In this document: positions 24,750-33,193 of the stretch, piece after piece
Layout: the number at the start of each line of letters is the position of its first letter
Numbering within the stretch: position 1 is the first letter of the stretch
Source: Candidatus Hydrogenedentota bacterium
Lineage (GTDB): Bacteria; Hydrogenedentota; Hydrogenedentia; Hydrogenedentales; JAEUWI01
DNA: 41,367 bases
Assembly (NCBI GenBank): GCA_019637335.1
Contig: JAHBVV010000042.1
Location: forward strand, 1 to 41,367
Direction: 5' to 3'
The notes under the pieces: generated by a model
Told to the model about the DNA's origin: nothing
The model's input: the letters and a program-made list of their open reading frames with translations, nothing else
Database searches by the model: none
Made by a program: the position numbers and the translations under genes

Positions 24750-25598
24750 CTAATCTGCCGGGGAGTGCGCTGGATCGTCGGTCCTGGGCATGCGCTCCAG
24801 GACGAAGGCGAGCGCGGCCCGGGTGTCCTCGTAGTTGGTGGCGTGGCCGCCGTCGGGGCGATGAATGTGGAGCACGATGGCGCCGATCTTCTGGAGGATG
24901 CCGGCGAGGCGCGCGACGCTGTCCGGCGGGACGGCGGTGTCCCGGCCGCCGGTGGTAAGTGCGACGGGCATGGTGAAGGCGAGGGGCCAGTACTCGGCGC
25001 TGCGCCGGTGGTATTCGACGGGGATTTCGTGCTTTGCGCCGCCGAAGGACTCCGCGATGGCCTCCTGGAAGTTCTCGTATTCGAGGTGGTTCGCCGTGGC
25101 GTTCAGGGCGACGACGCCATCCACGAGATCGGGGTGGAGGGCGGTGAAGGTCAGGGCGGATGAGCCGCCCATCGAGCCGCCGCAGAGCAAGACCCGTTCG
25201 ATGCCGAACTCCGATTTGAGCAGCGCGATGAGTTGCGCCAGATCCGCTTCCGCCGCCGGGCCCATCCAGGAGGTTTTCGCGCGGTAGTCGGGCGAGACGA
25301 AGAATATGCCGGCTTCGGCGGCGGCGTCCCGCGCGGCGCGGCATTCGTCGCGCGGGTGCATTGCGAACTGCATGCGGTCGGCGCCGTGGCCGTGGAGGGC
25401 GATGAGGAGGTCGCGGCGATCGCCGGGGCGGTGCGCCTCGGGTGTCAGGAGGATGTAGCGCTGGGTGGACCCATCCCAGGTTGCGGTGAAGGCGCGGTCG
25501 ACCGGCGCGCGGAAGCCCGGGGCGGTTTCTGCGTGGAGCGTCAGCGGCGCCAGGGCGCAGAGGGCGGCGAGGGCGTGGCGGTGAAGCGAGGGAAGCAT
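24750..25598 (-). CDS. Secreted α/β-hydrolase (esterase/acyl hydrolase-like)
   Basis: A 282-residue exported hydrolase. The signal peptide is ~1-23 (ALAALCALAPLTLHA). The core has an oxyanion-region LIALHGHG at ~65-72, the nucleophile elbow G-G-S-M-G at 140-144 with S142, and a likely catalytic pair D220 (TTGGRDTAVP) and H252 (PDGGHAT). This resembles the dienelactone-hydrolase/PHB-depolymerase-like or feruloyl-esterase-like group; the substrate is not readable. It starts 25 bases after the metallophosphoesterase, so they are probably cotranscribed. Confidence 0.85.
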   Translation of the reverse strand: MLPSLHRHALAALCALAPLTLHAETAPGFRAPVDRAFTATWDGSTQRYILLTPEAHRPGDRRDLLIALHGHGADRMQFAMHPRDECRAARDAAAEAGIFFVSPDYRAKTSWMGPAAEADLAQLIALLKSEFGIERVLLCGGSMGGSSALTFTALHPDLVDGVVALNATANHLEYENFQEAIAESFGGAKHEIPVEYHRRSAEYWPLAFTMPVALTTGGRDTAVPPDSVARLAGILQKIGAIVLHIHRPDGGHATNYEDTRAALAFVLERMPRTDDPAHSPAD

Positions 25599-25623
25599 TG
25601 GGAGGGCCTTTGCGGGGTGGGGT

Positions 25624-26097
25624 TTATTCGGGGATGCCGGGGAGCGGCAGGATCTCAGCCGCCAGCGCATCGCCTTTCAGGGAGAGCCGCCCGACGGTGA
25701 CAGGCAGAGAAAAACGCCGGGGCCCCGCGCTGCCGGGATTGAAATAGAGGACCTCGGGCGTTTCGGTGATTTCGGGCTTGTGCGAGTGGCCGAAGATGAC
25801 GGCGTTGAAGCCGGCGGCGGCGGGGTCCAGCGCGAGATCGGCGAGAATGTGGAGCACGTAGATCAGTTTGCCGCGCCAGCGCACGACGGCATCGTGCGGG
25901 AGCGCCGCGCCGAAGGGGCCGTGGTCGGTGTTGCCCCGGACCGCGTGCACCGGGGCGATGGCCGCGAGGCGATCGAGGATGCGCTGGTCGCCGACGTCTC
26001 CGGCGTGGATGATGAGGTCCGCGCCCTGGAGCGGTTCGAGGGCTTCCGGGCGGAGGAGGCCGTGGGTGTCGGAGATGACGCCGATAAATGGGGGCAT
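25624..26097 (-). CDS. Metallophosphoesterase, YfcE/MJ0936 type
   Basis: A 157-residue single-domain phosphodiesterase. All metal-ligand motifs are present: D-T-H (10-12), GDVGD (~33-37), GNTD (~55-58), a histidine in LHILAD, and GHSHKP (~103-108), followed by the family's N-P-G-S-A-G. Such enzymes hydrolyse small phosphodiesters with Mn2+ or similar; in vivo substrates are mostly unknown. The ATG at 26097 has AAGGAT upstream. It lies 108 bases from the sialidase and is probably in the same transcript. Confidence 0.9.
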   Translation of the reverse strand: MPPFIGVISDTHGLLRPEALEPLQGADLIIHAGDVGDQRILDRLAAIAPVHAVRGNTDHGPFGAALPHDAVVRWRGKLIYVLHILADLALDPAAAGFNAVIFGHSHKPEITETPEVLYFNPGSAGPRRFSLPVTVGRLSLKGDALAAEILPLPGIPE

Positions 26098-26205
26098 GGC
26101 GGCGGTATCCTTACTCAGTGAGGTCGCGTTCGAGGCGTATCATATCGCGGCAGGGGATACCGTTTTCCACGATGGAGCGCAGCACTGGAAGGTCCATGCG
26201 CGGGG

Positions 26206-27285
26206 TCAGTCCGCTTCCAGCCACGCGGGCTCGATGTGCGCGATGGTGATCTTTTCGTTGTAGCGCTGGTCGCCGCGTTCGTAGAGGCAGAGGAGGGTCC
26301 CGTCATCGCGCTGGGCGAGGTCGGAATAGGCGCTGGGACCGGATTCCAGGACGCGCGGGTTGCTCCAGGTATTTCCTTCGTCCGCCGAGCGCCGGAGTGC
26401 GAGGCCGGAGCGCGATTCGGCGTTCGGGATGTTTGCGAAGACAAACTGGCCGTCCGCCAGGCAAAGGAGGCTGCCCTGGCAGGTGGGGTCCGGCAGGCTT
26501 TCGTCGAGCGCGGGCTCGGTCCAAGACTGGCCGCCGTCGTCGCTGGTGGCCGTGGCGCGGTGGCCGGCCTTGTAGGCGCGCATGTTCAGGTAGAGGACGC
26601 CGTCCGCACGCTCGGCCACGGTGCACTCGTTCAGGCGCGGAATTCGCTCGGGCACGAGACCGCCCGCGCGCCACGTTTGGCCGTCCGCGGCGCCGAGGAG
26701 CACGCCGGAGCGGTAGCGGATGCCTTCGGCGCCGGGCTCCGCGCTGCAATACCATATGGGCGCGACCAACTCGCCGTTGGCCCGCTGGATGCCGTGAACG
26801 GGGCCCGTGCCGATGCGCACCCAGGGGAAATCGACGCCGCGGAGCATCTCGGTACGCTCAATCGGGTCCGACCAGCTTGCGCCGTCGTCGGTGCTGCGCG
26901 TGTGGAAGAGGCGGCGGTTGTTGCGCGTGAAGAAGAGGTGAATGGTGTCGCCCGCCACGATGGGGCAGGGGTTGCCGATGGTGATCGGCTCGTCTCCGCC
27001 CTCCTCGTGGACCAGGAGCATTGGCCCCCACGTTACGCCGCCATCCGCGCTGCGTTTGAGCACCAGGTCGATGTCGCCGGCGTCGGACGGGCTGTTCTTT
27101 CGCGCCTCGCAGAAGGCCAGCACGGTTCCCGAGGCGCTGATGGCGAGGGCGGGGATGCGGTAGGTGTGGTAGCCGGCTTCGCCGCCGGTGAAGACGTCGA
27201 TCTTGACGGGCGCGGCGAGTACGGCGCCGGGAATCAGGCTGGCCGCAAGCAACACGCCCCGTGCTATAGTGAAGGGAAGAATCAT
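26206..27285 (-). CDS. Secreted exo-sialidase-like enzyme (GH33 type)
   Basis: A 359-residue exported six-bladed β-propeller. A signal peptide ends near residue 25 (VLLAASLIPGAVLAA). The F/Y-R-I-P motif is YRIP at 42-45, supplying the first arginine of the triad. Asp-boxes S-x-D-x-G-x-x-W recur at least four times: SADGGVTW, STDDGASW, SDDGGQSW and SADEGNTW. The C-terminal Y-S-D-L may provide the catalytic tyrosine. It should remove terminal sialic acids, or act on related sugars; many environmental members have unproved specificity. GGAGG precedes the ATG, and a σ70-type promoter lies just upstream. Confidence 0.88.
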   Translation of the reverse strand: MILPFTIARGVLLAASLIPGAVLAAPVKIDVFTGGEAGYHTYRIPALAISASGTVLAFCEARKNSPSDAGDIDLVLKRSADGGVTWGPMLLVHEEGGDEPITIGNPCPIVAGDTIHLFFTRNNRRLFHTRSTDDGASWSDPIERTEMLRGVDFPWVRIGTGPVHGIQRANGELVAPIWYCSAEPGAEGIRYRSGVLLGAADGQTWRAGGLVPERIPRLNECTVAERADGVLYLNMRAYKAGHRATATSDDGGQSWTEPALDESLPDPTCQGSLLCLADGQFVFANIPNAESRSGLALRRSADEGNTWSNPRVLESGPSAYSDLAQRDDGTLLCLYERGDQRYNEKITIAHIEPAWLEAD

Positions 27286-27306
27286 ACGGTTTGCCTCCTC
27301 GCGGGT

Positions 27307-27335
27307 ACGATACGTACTCCGGCGGACATGGTCAA
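27307..27335 (-). promoter_or_regulatory. Predicted σ70-type promoter for the sialidase gene
   Basis: On the minus strand, TTGACC (27335-27330), a 17-base spacer and TATCGT (27312-27307). Transcription would begin only ~15 bases before the GGAGG-preceded ATG at 27285. The gap is shared with the divergent SOUL-family gene. Confidence 0.5.
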
Positions 27336-27437
27336 ATCGTGTACCGCCGCGATTCTTGCTATGTGCCGGGGCGGGGCCGTACGCTTTAGGGGAGTTTGCG
27401 GCGCGGTTCCGGTCCTGAAGCCGCGAAAGGAGACGAG

Positions 27438-28124
27438 GTGTCGAGACGGTCCGTGCTTGGATTACTGGTGTTGCCCGCCGTGACCATCGTGTTGCTCGGC
27501 GTTTGGATCGCCATCGGGTGGTGGTCGGTGGCGGGCGTGGCGGAGCCGTCCTACGAGGTGATCAGCCGCCACGATGGCTATGAAATCCGGCAGTACGGGC
27601 CGCAACTGGTGGCGGAGGTCGAGGTAGAGGGCGCGTTCACGGAGGCCACGAATCGCGGTTTCCGGCAATTGGCCGATTACATCTTTGGCAACAATGTCGT
27701 GCCGAACGGCGAGGGCGCGGAGTCGTCGGCGGGCATCGCCATGACGGCGCCGGTGATCGAGCGGGAGGCGGTTTCGGAGGAAATCGCGATGACCGCGCCC
27801 GTGCTGGAGCGGGACGCTTCGGCGGGCCTGCGTATCATCACGTTTGTGATGCCGGCGTCGTACACCTTGGAGACGCTGCCCAAACCGCGGAATGAGGCGG
27901 TGCGCATTGTGGAAGTCCCCGCACGGCGCTGCGCGGTGCATGCCTTTTCGGGATCGGTTGGGGGCGAGAAGGCGGCGGCGCGGAAGGAACGGCTGCTGGC
28001 GTTGCTGGAACGGGATGGCCTGGGGCATGTGGGACAACCGATGCTGGCGCAGTTTGATCCGCCGTGGACGCCGCCGTTTATGCGGCGGAATGAGGTTTGG
28101 GTGGAGTTGGCGGCGGGGGAATAG
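27438..28124 (+). CDS. SOUL family heme-binding-type protein
   Basis: A 228-residue protein with an N-terminal membrane helix (~5-30) and a SOUL domain. It contains YEVISRHDGYEIRQYGPQLV, then AFTEATNRGFRQLADYIFG, two copies of the I-A-M-T-A-P-V motif about 15 residues apart, and the terminal PFMRRNEVWVEL. Vertebrate and plant SOUL proteins bind heme; function in bacteria is little known. I chose GTG at 27438 (SRRSVLG), five bases after AAGGAG. Gene-free repeat sequence follows for ~920 bases. Confidence 0.88.
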   Translation: MSRRSVLGLLVLPAVTIVLLGVWIAIGWWSVAGVAEPSYEVISRHDGYEIRQYGPQLVAEVEVEGAFTEATNRGFRQLADYIFGNNVVPNGEGAESSAGIAMTAPVIEREAVSEEIAMTAPVLERDASAGLRIITFVMPASYTLETLPKPRNEAVRIVEVPARRCAVHAFSGSVGGEKAAARKERLLALLERDGLGHVGQPMLAQFDPPWTPPFMRRNEVWVELAAGE

Positions 28125-28154
28125 GCGGTTGGGGGGCGACGGGTTGGAGATTTG

Positions 28155-28392
28155 GGGGGAACCGCAAAGAACGCAAGGAGCGCAAAGATTGGCGGGGCGG
28201 GGAGAGGAGGAGGGGAAGAGGGGGAGCCACAAAGGGCGCAAAGAACACAGGGCAGCCTTGGGCCGCTACCAAAGAAATGATCACCACGAAGGGCGCGAAG
28301 GTCACGAAGGAAAGAGAGACGAAGCTTTGACCGCAGAGAACGCAGAGAGCGCATTTTTAACCACGAATGAACACCAATGCACACGAATGCAT
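28155..28392. repeat. Five intergenic triple repeats built on one scaffold
   Basis: Five elements, each three near-copies with a period of about 10-11 bases: 28158-28188 (ACCGCAAAGAACGCAAGGAG), 28231-28252 (CCACAAAGGGCGCAAAGAAC), 28282-28309 (CCACGAAGGGCGCGAAGGTC), 28330-28351 (ACCGCAGAGAACGCAGAGAG) and 28361-28390 (ACCACGAATGAACACCAATG). All follow A-C-(A/G)-C-(A/G)-(A/G)-A. They stand one after another, ~25-70 bases apart, with related copies at 16838 and 28432. They are not coding: the open frames through them arise from the repeats. Confidence 0.8.
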
Positions 28393-28429
28393 CGGGAGCA
28401 GCCGCGGGCGGCGATCAGGAGTTGTGACC

Positions 28430-28625
28430 ACGGATTACACGGATGACACGGATAGCAATTCGTTCCGGCCGTTGCGGCGTGCCGGCGGCTGCGTGCGATT
28501 TTCGACGTGGCCTGTTTGGATTGTTCAGCATCGGAATTGTAGCGGGGTTGATCGGGTGGCGGGCTGCTTCTTCTCGTTTGGTTCGCGTGTCGCTGCAATC
28601 CGTGTCATCGGTGTAATCTGTGGTC
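28430..28625. repeat. Inverted pair of GGATTACACGGA-type triple repeats
   Basis: 28432-28457 reads CCACGGATTACACGGATGAC and so on. 28594-28620 is its inverted copy (ATCCGTGTCATCGGTGTAAT followed by CTGTGG). About 25 of 30 bases pair, enclosing ~135 bases with no gene I can support. It could form a long hairpin or be a small non-autonomous element with inverted ends. No target-site duplication is obvious. Confidence 0.7.
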
Positions 28626-28832
28626 AAGACAAGAATTTCGCCCACGAAACTTGCGGAACGGCCCGGAAATTCTCCCTGGGTATTTCGCTTCGTAAGTGAT
28701 TTTGCAACAATTGGTTATATGGATTTTGAACGAAAGCGCTTGCAGAAAAAACAAGAAGTTGACGGAAAGTAGTACAAAGAATAAAGGCGTGTGACGAAGA
28801 GGGGAAGCATGTGGAAACCGCAAACGGCTGCA

Positions 28833-29010
28833 GGGAACGCGAAGCGTGGTGGCGGCGCGAGGGCTTCTGATTGGGTTAAGGGCGCGGGGCGCGCGGTCGC
28901 GCTTTTGCAGACAGCGGCGCGGAATGGTACGGTGGGGTATCTCGCTCGTTGGGTGGGTTGAATATATCGATGTTTTCTGTTGTAATCTTGTCTACACGAG
29001 GCGTGAGGCG
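28833..29010 (+). repeat. Dispersed ~175-base repeat, copy 1 (left of the RHS island)
   Basis: Shares ordered blocks with 38686-38860: GAAGCGTGGTGG, GGCGCGAGGGCTTCTGATTG, TGCGCTTTTGCAG-like, GGGGTATCTCGCTCGT, GGGTGGGTTGAATAT and TGTTGTAATCTTGT. The ends fade in both copies. It sits just before the first RHS fragment, in the same orientation as copy 2 just after the island. Antisense reading frames through both copies look alike only because the DNA repeats. Confidence 0.85.
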
Positions 29011-29046
29011 TTGTGGAGATCAAACAACTGAAGGCGCGAGCACAGG

Positions 29047-30552
29047 ATGGGGCATGAAACTTTCAGCAAGAGGGACTATTTCTACGACGCGCGCAAGCGG
29101 CTCACCAAGGCGGAGCGTTTCGATACGGACGGGACGACGCTCCTACACCGCTACAGCTACACCTATGATGCGGGGGACAACCTGGTGACGAAGGCGGTGC
29201 TGGACAATGGGACTTCCACGACGACCACCACGGTCTTCGCGTACAACAGCGCCAACGAGCAAACCTCCATGACCGTGGGCGGGACGACCACAACGCAGGC
29301 CTACGACGCGTGGGGGCGCCTTACGGGCCGCGCCCAGGGCGGCTACAGCGCCACCTACGCCTTTCCTCCTGCGGCGGACCTTCGGCGCTACGGCGATAAG
29401 CTCTACAGCGTGACCAGCGACTTCCCGGGCGAGGGGGATGTCACCTACGAGTACGGGGGCGACCAGAAACGCCGCAGCCGCGTCGCGGGCGCCAGCGAGA
29501 CGTGGTACAACTGGGACGCGGGCTGGACGGTGCTGTCCGAGGAGGATAACGCGGACGGCTCCAGTGGCGCGCTGAAGCGGACCTACCGCGGGCGGAATGG
29601 CGCCCATGTCGACGGAACAAATCCGGCGACGGGCGCGTGGAAGTTCCCCACCCACGACAGCCTCGGCAGCAGCCGGAGCGTCTGGAACGCCGACAAGACC
29701 CTCTACGCCAGCTTCGAGCAGACGCCCTACGGGGAGGTGTACGCTTCTTCGGGTTCCACAACCAACGTCACGCGCCGCTACACCGGCCACGACTGGGACG
29801 AGACCGCCGAGGCCTACTTCGCGCCCTTCCGCTACTACCAGCCAGCCAGTGCGCGCTGGATGACGCGGGACCCCGCCGGAAACGTGGACGGACCCAACGT
29901 CTATGCCTATGTTGGCGGGAACCCGGTCATGGCCGTGGATTCGATGGGGCTTAGCCGAGGCCGTCCACGTAACCCTGAGCAAGAGGAGGAAGTTGAAGAA
30001 CACCGGCGGACTTATCACCGGGTCAGGAAAGCGTGTAACCTCCGAATAAAGAGCGCCCTGAAGTTAATTCAGACGGTGCTGGATTTGACTGCGGAGACTG
30101 TCAAGAGTAAGCGATACCTTACCGGTCGCTCGCGAAATGGAGAGCCGATCGAAGGTGATGAGATTGAGGGGGTCCACTTTGAATGGCAGGAACACATGGT
30201 GGTTGCAGGTAAAGAGTTTGAAGTCTTCAACTGGGATTCCGAGATTTCGGGCAGGGCCGGCGGAGTGCTTGGAGCGCATGGAAAGAGCCTTGTTAGAGGC
30301 CGTTTCAAGATAAGTATAAACGCTTGTCGAGAGGAGCTTCAGAACACTTCGCTTTCACCAGGGTTTCTTTGGCTAGTTGCCCACGAGGCCGCACATGCTG
30401 CACGCGACTTTAGTAGGGTGAAGTATGTCGTTACTGGAATCATGAATCTAGATGTATACGGGCGAGATCCTGGTACGTTCGCTGGGAGTGAGGAGACTGT
30501 AGCTGATGAATTTGCAAATTATATAGTCGCAGCTTTGCTTGTCTCGCCATAG
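29047..30552 (+). CDS. RHS 3' fragment 1 with zincin-like (HEAAH) C-terminal tip
   Basis: 501 codons without the N-terminal part of an RHS protein. RHS/YD repeats run from ~12 to 300 (for example RYSYTYDAGDN, YDAWGRLTGRAQGG). The RHS-associated core ends at ARWMTRDPAGNVDGPNVYAY, then VDSMGL (~300). The unrelated tip (~303-501) has H-E-A-A-H at 446-450 and E-E-T-V-A-D-E-F-A-N at 482-491, the layout of HExxH metallopeptidases with a downstream acidic ligand (IrrE/ImmA-like). RHS tips are usually toxins cut off inside the RHS shell and delivered to rivals. The start is weak (ATG with no ribosome-binding site), so this may be an orphan end rather than an expressed gene. GC content falls in the tip. 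Confidence 0.8.
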   Translation: MGHETFSKRDYFYDARKRLTKAERFDTDGTTLLHRYSYTYDAGDNLVTKAVLDNGTSTTTTTVFAYNSANEQTSMTVGGTTTTQAYDAWGRLTGRAQGGYSATYAFPPAADLRRYGDKLYSVTSDFPGEGDVTYEYGGDQKRRSRVAGASETWYNWDAGWTVLSEEDNADGSSGALKRTYRGRNGAHVDGTNPATGAWKFPTHDSLGSSRSVWNADKTLYASFEQTPYGEVYASSGSTTNVTRRYTGHDWDETAEAYFAPFRYYQPASARWMTRDPAGNVDGPNVYAYVGGNPVMAVDSMGLSRGRPRNPEQEEEVEEHRRTYHRVRKACNLRIKSALKLIQTVLDLTAETVKSKRYLTGRSRNGEPIEGDEIEGVHFEWQEHMVVAGKEFEVFNWDSEISGRAGGVLGAHGKSLVRGRFKISINACREELQNTSLSPGFLWLVAHEAAHAARDFSRVKYVVTGIMNLDVYGRDPGTFAGSEETVADEFANYIVAALLVSP

Positions 30553-30687
30553 CAGTAAATGACAACTCTGGATATAAGTACAACGGAATCAATCATCGCC
30601 TTTTCAGAAGGCGCTTACAGTGGCTTACAGGCGAGCGTTTGCTCTTAAGATGTTTTGAGCTGGTCGCCCAACCGGAGGAATACGCTT

Positions 30688-31368
30688 ATGTGGCGGCAAT
30701 GTAAGCATGGGTCTTTGATCATTGCGGCGAGCTTGTTCTTCGCCGCTTCAGCTTCCGGCTGTTCCCGGGCGAGACATGCTTATTCGTGCGAGAGCGTCAG
30801 GTCCAGCAATGCGGCCATGCCCGTTGAGGGTGTTCCGATTACGATAAGCCCTTCATTTACAATGAGGCCTGAAAACCCTTCCAAGGTGAAGCAACAGCTG
30901 GAGGACCGGAAGTCGATCCGGGCTCGTGTTGACGATTTATACGTTTCGCTCGAAAATCTGGGCGCGGACGCGTACAAGTTTGAAATTAAGTTGCATTTTG
31001 AGAATATTGGAGATATGGCGTATACAGTTCCAGTGAATAAGATACGGCTGGTCATGGCGGGCGCCGATGGCCTTGACGAGCGTGTCCTGTCGCAAGGGGA
31101 AAACGCGGAATACTATCCGTACGACATATACATGGTCCGGAATCTGTCGTTTGTGCAAATAAAAGGTAAGACAGCGGACGGGACCGTTGAAGTGGATTCA
31201 ATACAGTTGGTTCCGCGGGGCGAAGCCTATGTGCATGTTAATATCGATGCCGCGCCGTTTGAGGCCGGTACGCTTGTTCTTCCCCTGAAGCAGGAAACAA
31301 GCGGCATGGAGACCATGCTGTTTTTTGATCTTAAGCACATGCTTCAATACAGGGGCACAGTGCCCTAG
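30688..31368 (+). CDS. Lipoprotein, family A copy 1, in the RHS island
   Basis: 226 residues. The signal peptide ends in a lipobox (A-S-G-C, C25), so it is probably an outer- or inner-membrane lipoprotein. It is a clear paralogue of the gene at 32400: both share H/Q-A-Y-S-C, S-S-N-A/S-A-M-P, R-K-S-I-R/Q-A-R, a Y-F-E-V/I-K/H-L-x-F-x-N-x-G segment and Y-x-V-P-V-x-x-I-R-L. Predicted to be β-rich. I do not recognise a family. GGAGG lies nine bases before the ATG at 30688; a longer frame starts at TTG 30655. Lying 135 bases after RHS fragment 1, it is a candidate immunity or accessory protein, which is inference. Confidence 0.75.
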   Translation: MWRQCKHGSLIIAASLFFAASASGCSRARHAYSCESVRSSNAAMPVEGVPITISPSFTMRPENPSKVKQQLEDRKSIRARVDDLYVSLENLGADAYKFEIKLHFENIGDMAYTVPVNKIRLVMAGADGLDERVLSQGENAEYYPYDIYMVRNLSFVQIKGKTADGTVEVDSIQLVPRGEAYVHVNIDAAPFEAGTLVLPLKQETSGMETMLFFDLKHMLQYRGTVP

Positions 31369-31459
31369 CGCAGATGCGCAAATCGGTAGAAAGTCCAAGA
31401 GCGCCTGGCGCCGCAGGCCGAGGAGCGTCCCCAATGTGGCCGCTGAGAGGACCCATGAG

Positions 31460-32197
31460 GTGAAGAACGTCTACAAGTCTATAGGCACTCTACTGATGAT
31501 TTTGTGCTGCGGGAGTTCTAATTTCGCCTGTCTTTCGCAGAAGGTGCGCGTTTACGAAACGTATGACGTATCCGGCGTAAACGAATCGCCGCTGCTTGGT
31601 ACGGCGCAGACCAAAGTCGACTATATTGTGACCCCGTGGTTTCCAGTTGATTCGAAAGGGCGGGAGCTACTCAAAGGGCGCCAGTCGATACGTGTCGAAT
31701 ACAAGGGGCTGTATATCGAACCAATTCGCGCGACGCGGATATCCGGGTTGACCATCGCACTGAGATTGAAGAATGCGGGGAGTTCCGTTCAATCCATTCC
31801 TCTTGAATCCATTTATCTGGAAGTGGCAGATGAAGGCCGGGGCGGTGAGATTCTCCCCTTGGCGTATCTGCAAACAACAAGGCTGGAAGACGAAAACGGT
31901 GAACCGGTCGGCCTGCGTCGAGATTTGCCGTATATTAATATACGTCTTTACCATTTGGATGTAAAGAAGGGTGAAAGCGCGGAGCCCAACTCGCCTTTTT
32001 CGGAGGGCACAATATCGGTGCTCCCGAAGGAAGAGCTCGACGTTGTACTCGGATATCCGGGCTTCAATTTCAACACCGGGGAACTGCGCCTCGCGGTCCT
32101 GGAAAGTGATAGCGAACAAGAGGTAATGCCGAGATTCCAAATTCGGTATGTTGGAGCCTACAGAGCCCGTGGTCATAATATACTTCCCGTTCCCTGA
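31460..32197 (+). CDS. Lipoprotein, family B copy 1, in the RHS island
   Basis: 245 residues with a short signal peptide and a probable lipobox cysteine (N-F-A-C, C24). It is a paralogue of the gene at 33237. Both share V-x-V-Y-E-x-x-D-V-S-G, R-x-S-I/V-R-x-E-F/Y-x-G-L-x-I-E-P, a P-L-E/G-S-x-x-L-x-V-A region, and M-R/P-F-x-V/I-x-Y-x-G near the C-terminus. No known domain recognised. I took GTG at 31460, nine bases after GAGAGG, over the longer frame, whose N-terminus is Arg-rich and has no ribosome-binding site. It follows the family A gene by 91 bases. Confidence 0.72.
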   Translation: MKNVYKSIGTLLMILCCGSSNFACLSQKVRVYETYDVSGVNESPLLGTAQTKVDYIVTPWFPVDSKGRELLKGRQSIRVEYKGLYIEPIRATRISGLTIALRLKNAGSSVQSIPLESIYLEVADEGRGGEILPLAYLQTTRLEDENGEPVGLRRDLPYINIRLYHLDVKKGESAEPNSPFSEGTISVLPKEELDVVLGYPGFNFNTGELRLAVLESDSEQEVMPRFQIRYVGAYRARGHNILPVP

Positions 32198-32399
32198 ACT
32201 CAGGCAGGTACATACGATTGGGAAAGGACCGATACCTTCGCGGCGAGAAAAGTGTAGAAGTTCTTGCAGACCATGTTATTTCGGCCGGATTCGATTATAC
32301 TGCGTATACATCCGACAGCGTCACATACGGAAATGGACGGGCGACAGAAGGACCTGGTTCGAATTCTTCCAGAGCCAGGTTGCCGAGGAGGTATCCACC

Positions 32400-33089
32400 A
32401 TGGAAAAGTCGCGAGCGCATCGTTGCTTAGTCGTTGCCGTGATCCTGCTTGGAGTGATCACGTTGTCAGGATGTGGGCCAATTCGACAGGCCTATTCGTG
32501 CAATGGGGTGCAGTCGAGCAATTCCGCAATGCCACTGGAAGTTTCCCCCATCGTGATTGAATTCACGAACCGGTTGCCAAAAGATCCCATGGAAGTAGAC
32601 CCGCAGTTGCAGCGCCGGAAGTCGATTCAGGCCCGTATTAACGACCTTTCCGTTTCGCCGCTGAACCTGGCCGGGGATGCATATTACTTTGAGGTGCATT
32701 TACGTTTCGACAATGTCGGTGAGGCCGTGTACGCGGTGCCGGTCGATGAGATCCGACTCGAGATTCCAATCGATGGAGGCGGCGATGTGCGCGCCGAGGC
32801 GCCCGAAGGGGCAAATGAGGAAATCCTTCCCGCTTATCTTTCCGCTATGAGAAAAAGAGTTGAGCCGGCTTTCGAGGCGTTCAAGGGTGAATTTGCCGTA
32901 AGTAAAAGCGAAGAAAGTTCTATAACCTTGTTTGCGCATGACGAAACGATTATCAATGTGGATTTTCGCAGTCCACCCTTTGAAACTGGCACGCTGGTGT
33001 TTTCACTTCGGAACGAGACCACCCTGGAAAAAACCACCCTATCGTTCGACATCCAGCACTTCCTGACGTATCGAGGCGCGATCTATTGA
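32400..33089 (+). CDS. Lipoprotein, family A copy 2
   Basis: 229 residues with a standard lipoprotein signal: VVAVILLGVITLSGC, lipid cysteine C25. Aligns along its whole length with the gene at 30688; the best-conserved stretch is RRKSIQARINDLSVSPLNLA, then D-A-Y-Y-F-E-V-H-L-R-F-D-N-V-G. GAGGAGG lies a few bases before the ATG. A longer frame upstream is rejected because it has no ribosome-binding site and loses the lipobox position. A possible terminator separates it from the family B copy. Function unknown. Confidence 0.78.
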   Translation: MEKSRAHRCLVVAVILLGVITLSGCGPIRQAYSCNGVQSSNSAMPLEVSPIVIEFTNRLPKDPMEVDPQLQRRKSIQARINDLSVSPLNLAGDAYYFEVHLRFDNVGEAVYAVPVDEIRLEIPIDGGGDVRAEAPEGANEEILPAYLSAMRKRVEPAFEAFKGEFAVSKSEESSITLFAHDETIINVDFRSPPFETGTLVFSLRNETTLEKTTLSFDIQHFLTYRGAIY

Positions 33090-33193
33090 TTCATTCACCA
33101 TGCCTTGAACGCGATCGCGCGCCCGGTGCGATTTTGGTCGCGGCGCCACCCTGTTCGCGAGAACGGGCTTTACTAAAGTTGCGCGACGCGCAG

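Noticed and set aside
24196-25344. 382-residue extension of FlgB upstream
   Set aside because: The extra N-terminus runs through the σ54 promoter and antisense to the esterase; FlgB with normal length starts at 24594.
28415-28645. Small ORFs through the triple-repeat elements (both strands)
   Set aside because: Open frames follow from the repeat period; the translations are repetitive (TDYTDDTD type) and not protein-like.
28715-29023. Minus-strand ORFs here and at 38529-38987 with similar translations
   Set aside because: Similarity comes from the dispersed DNA repeat; there is no ribosome-binding site, and stop and start positions are not conserved.
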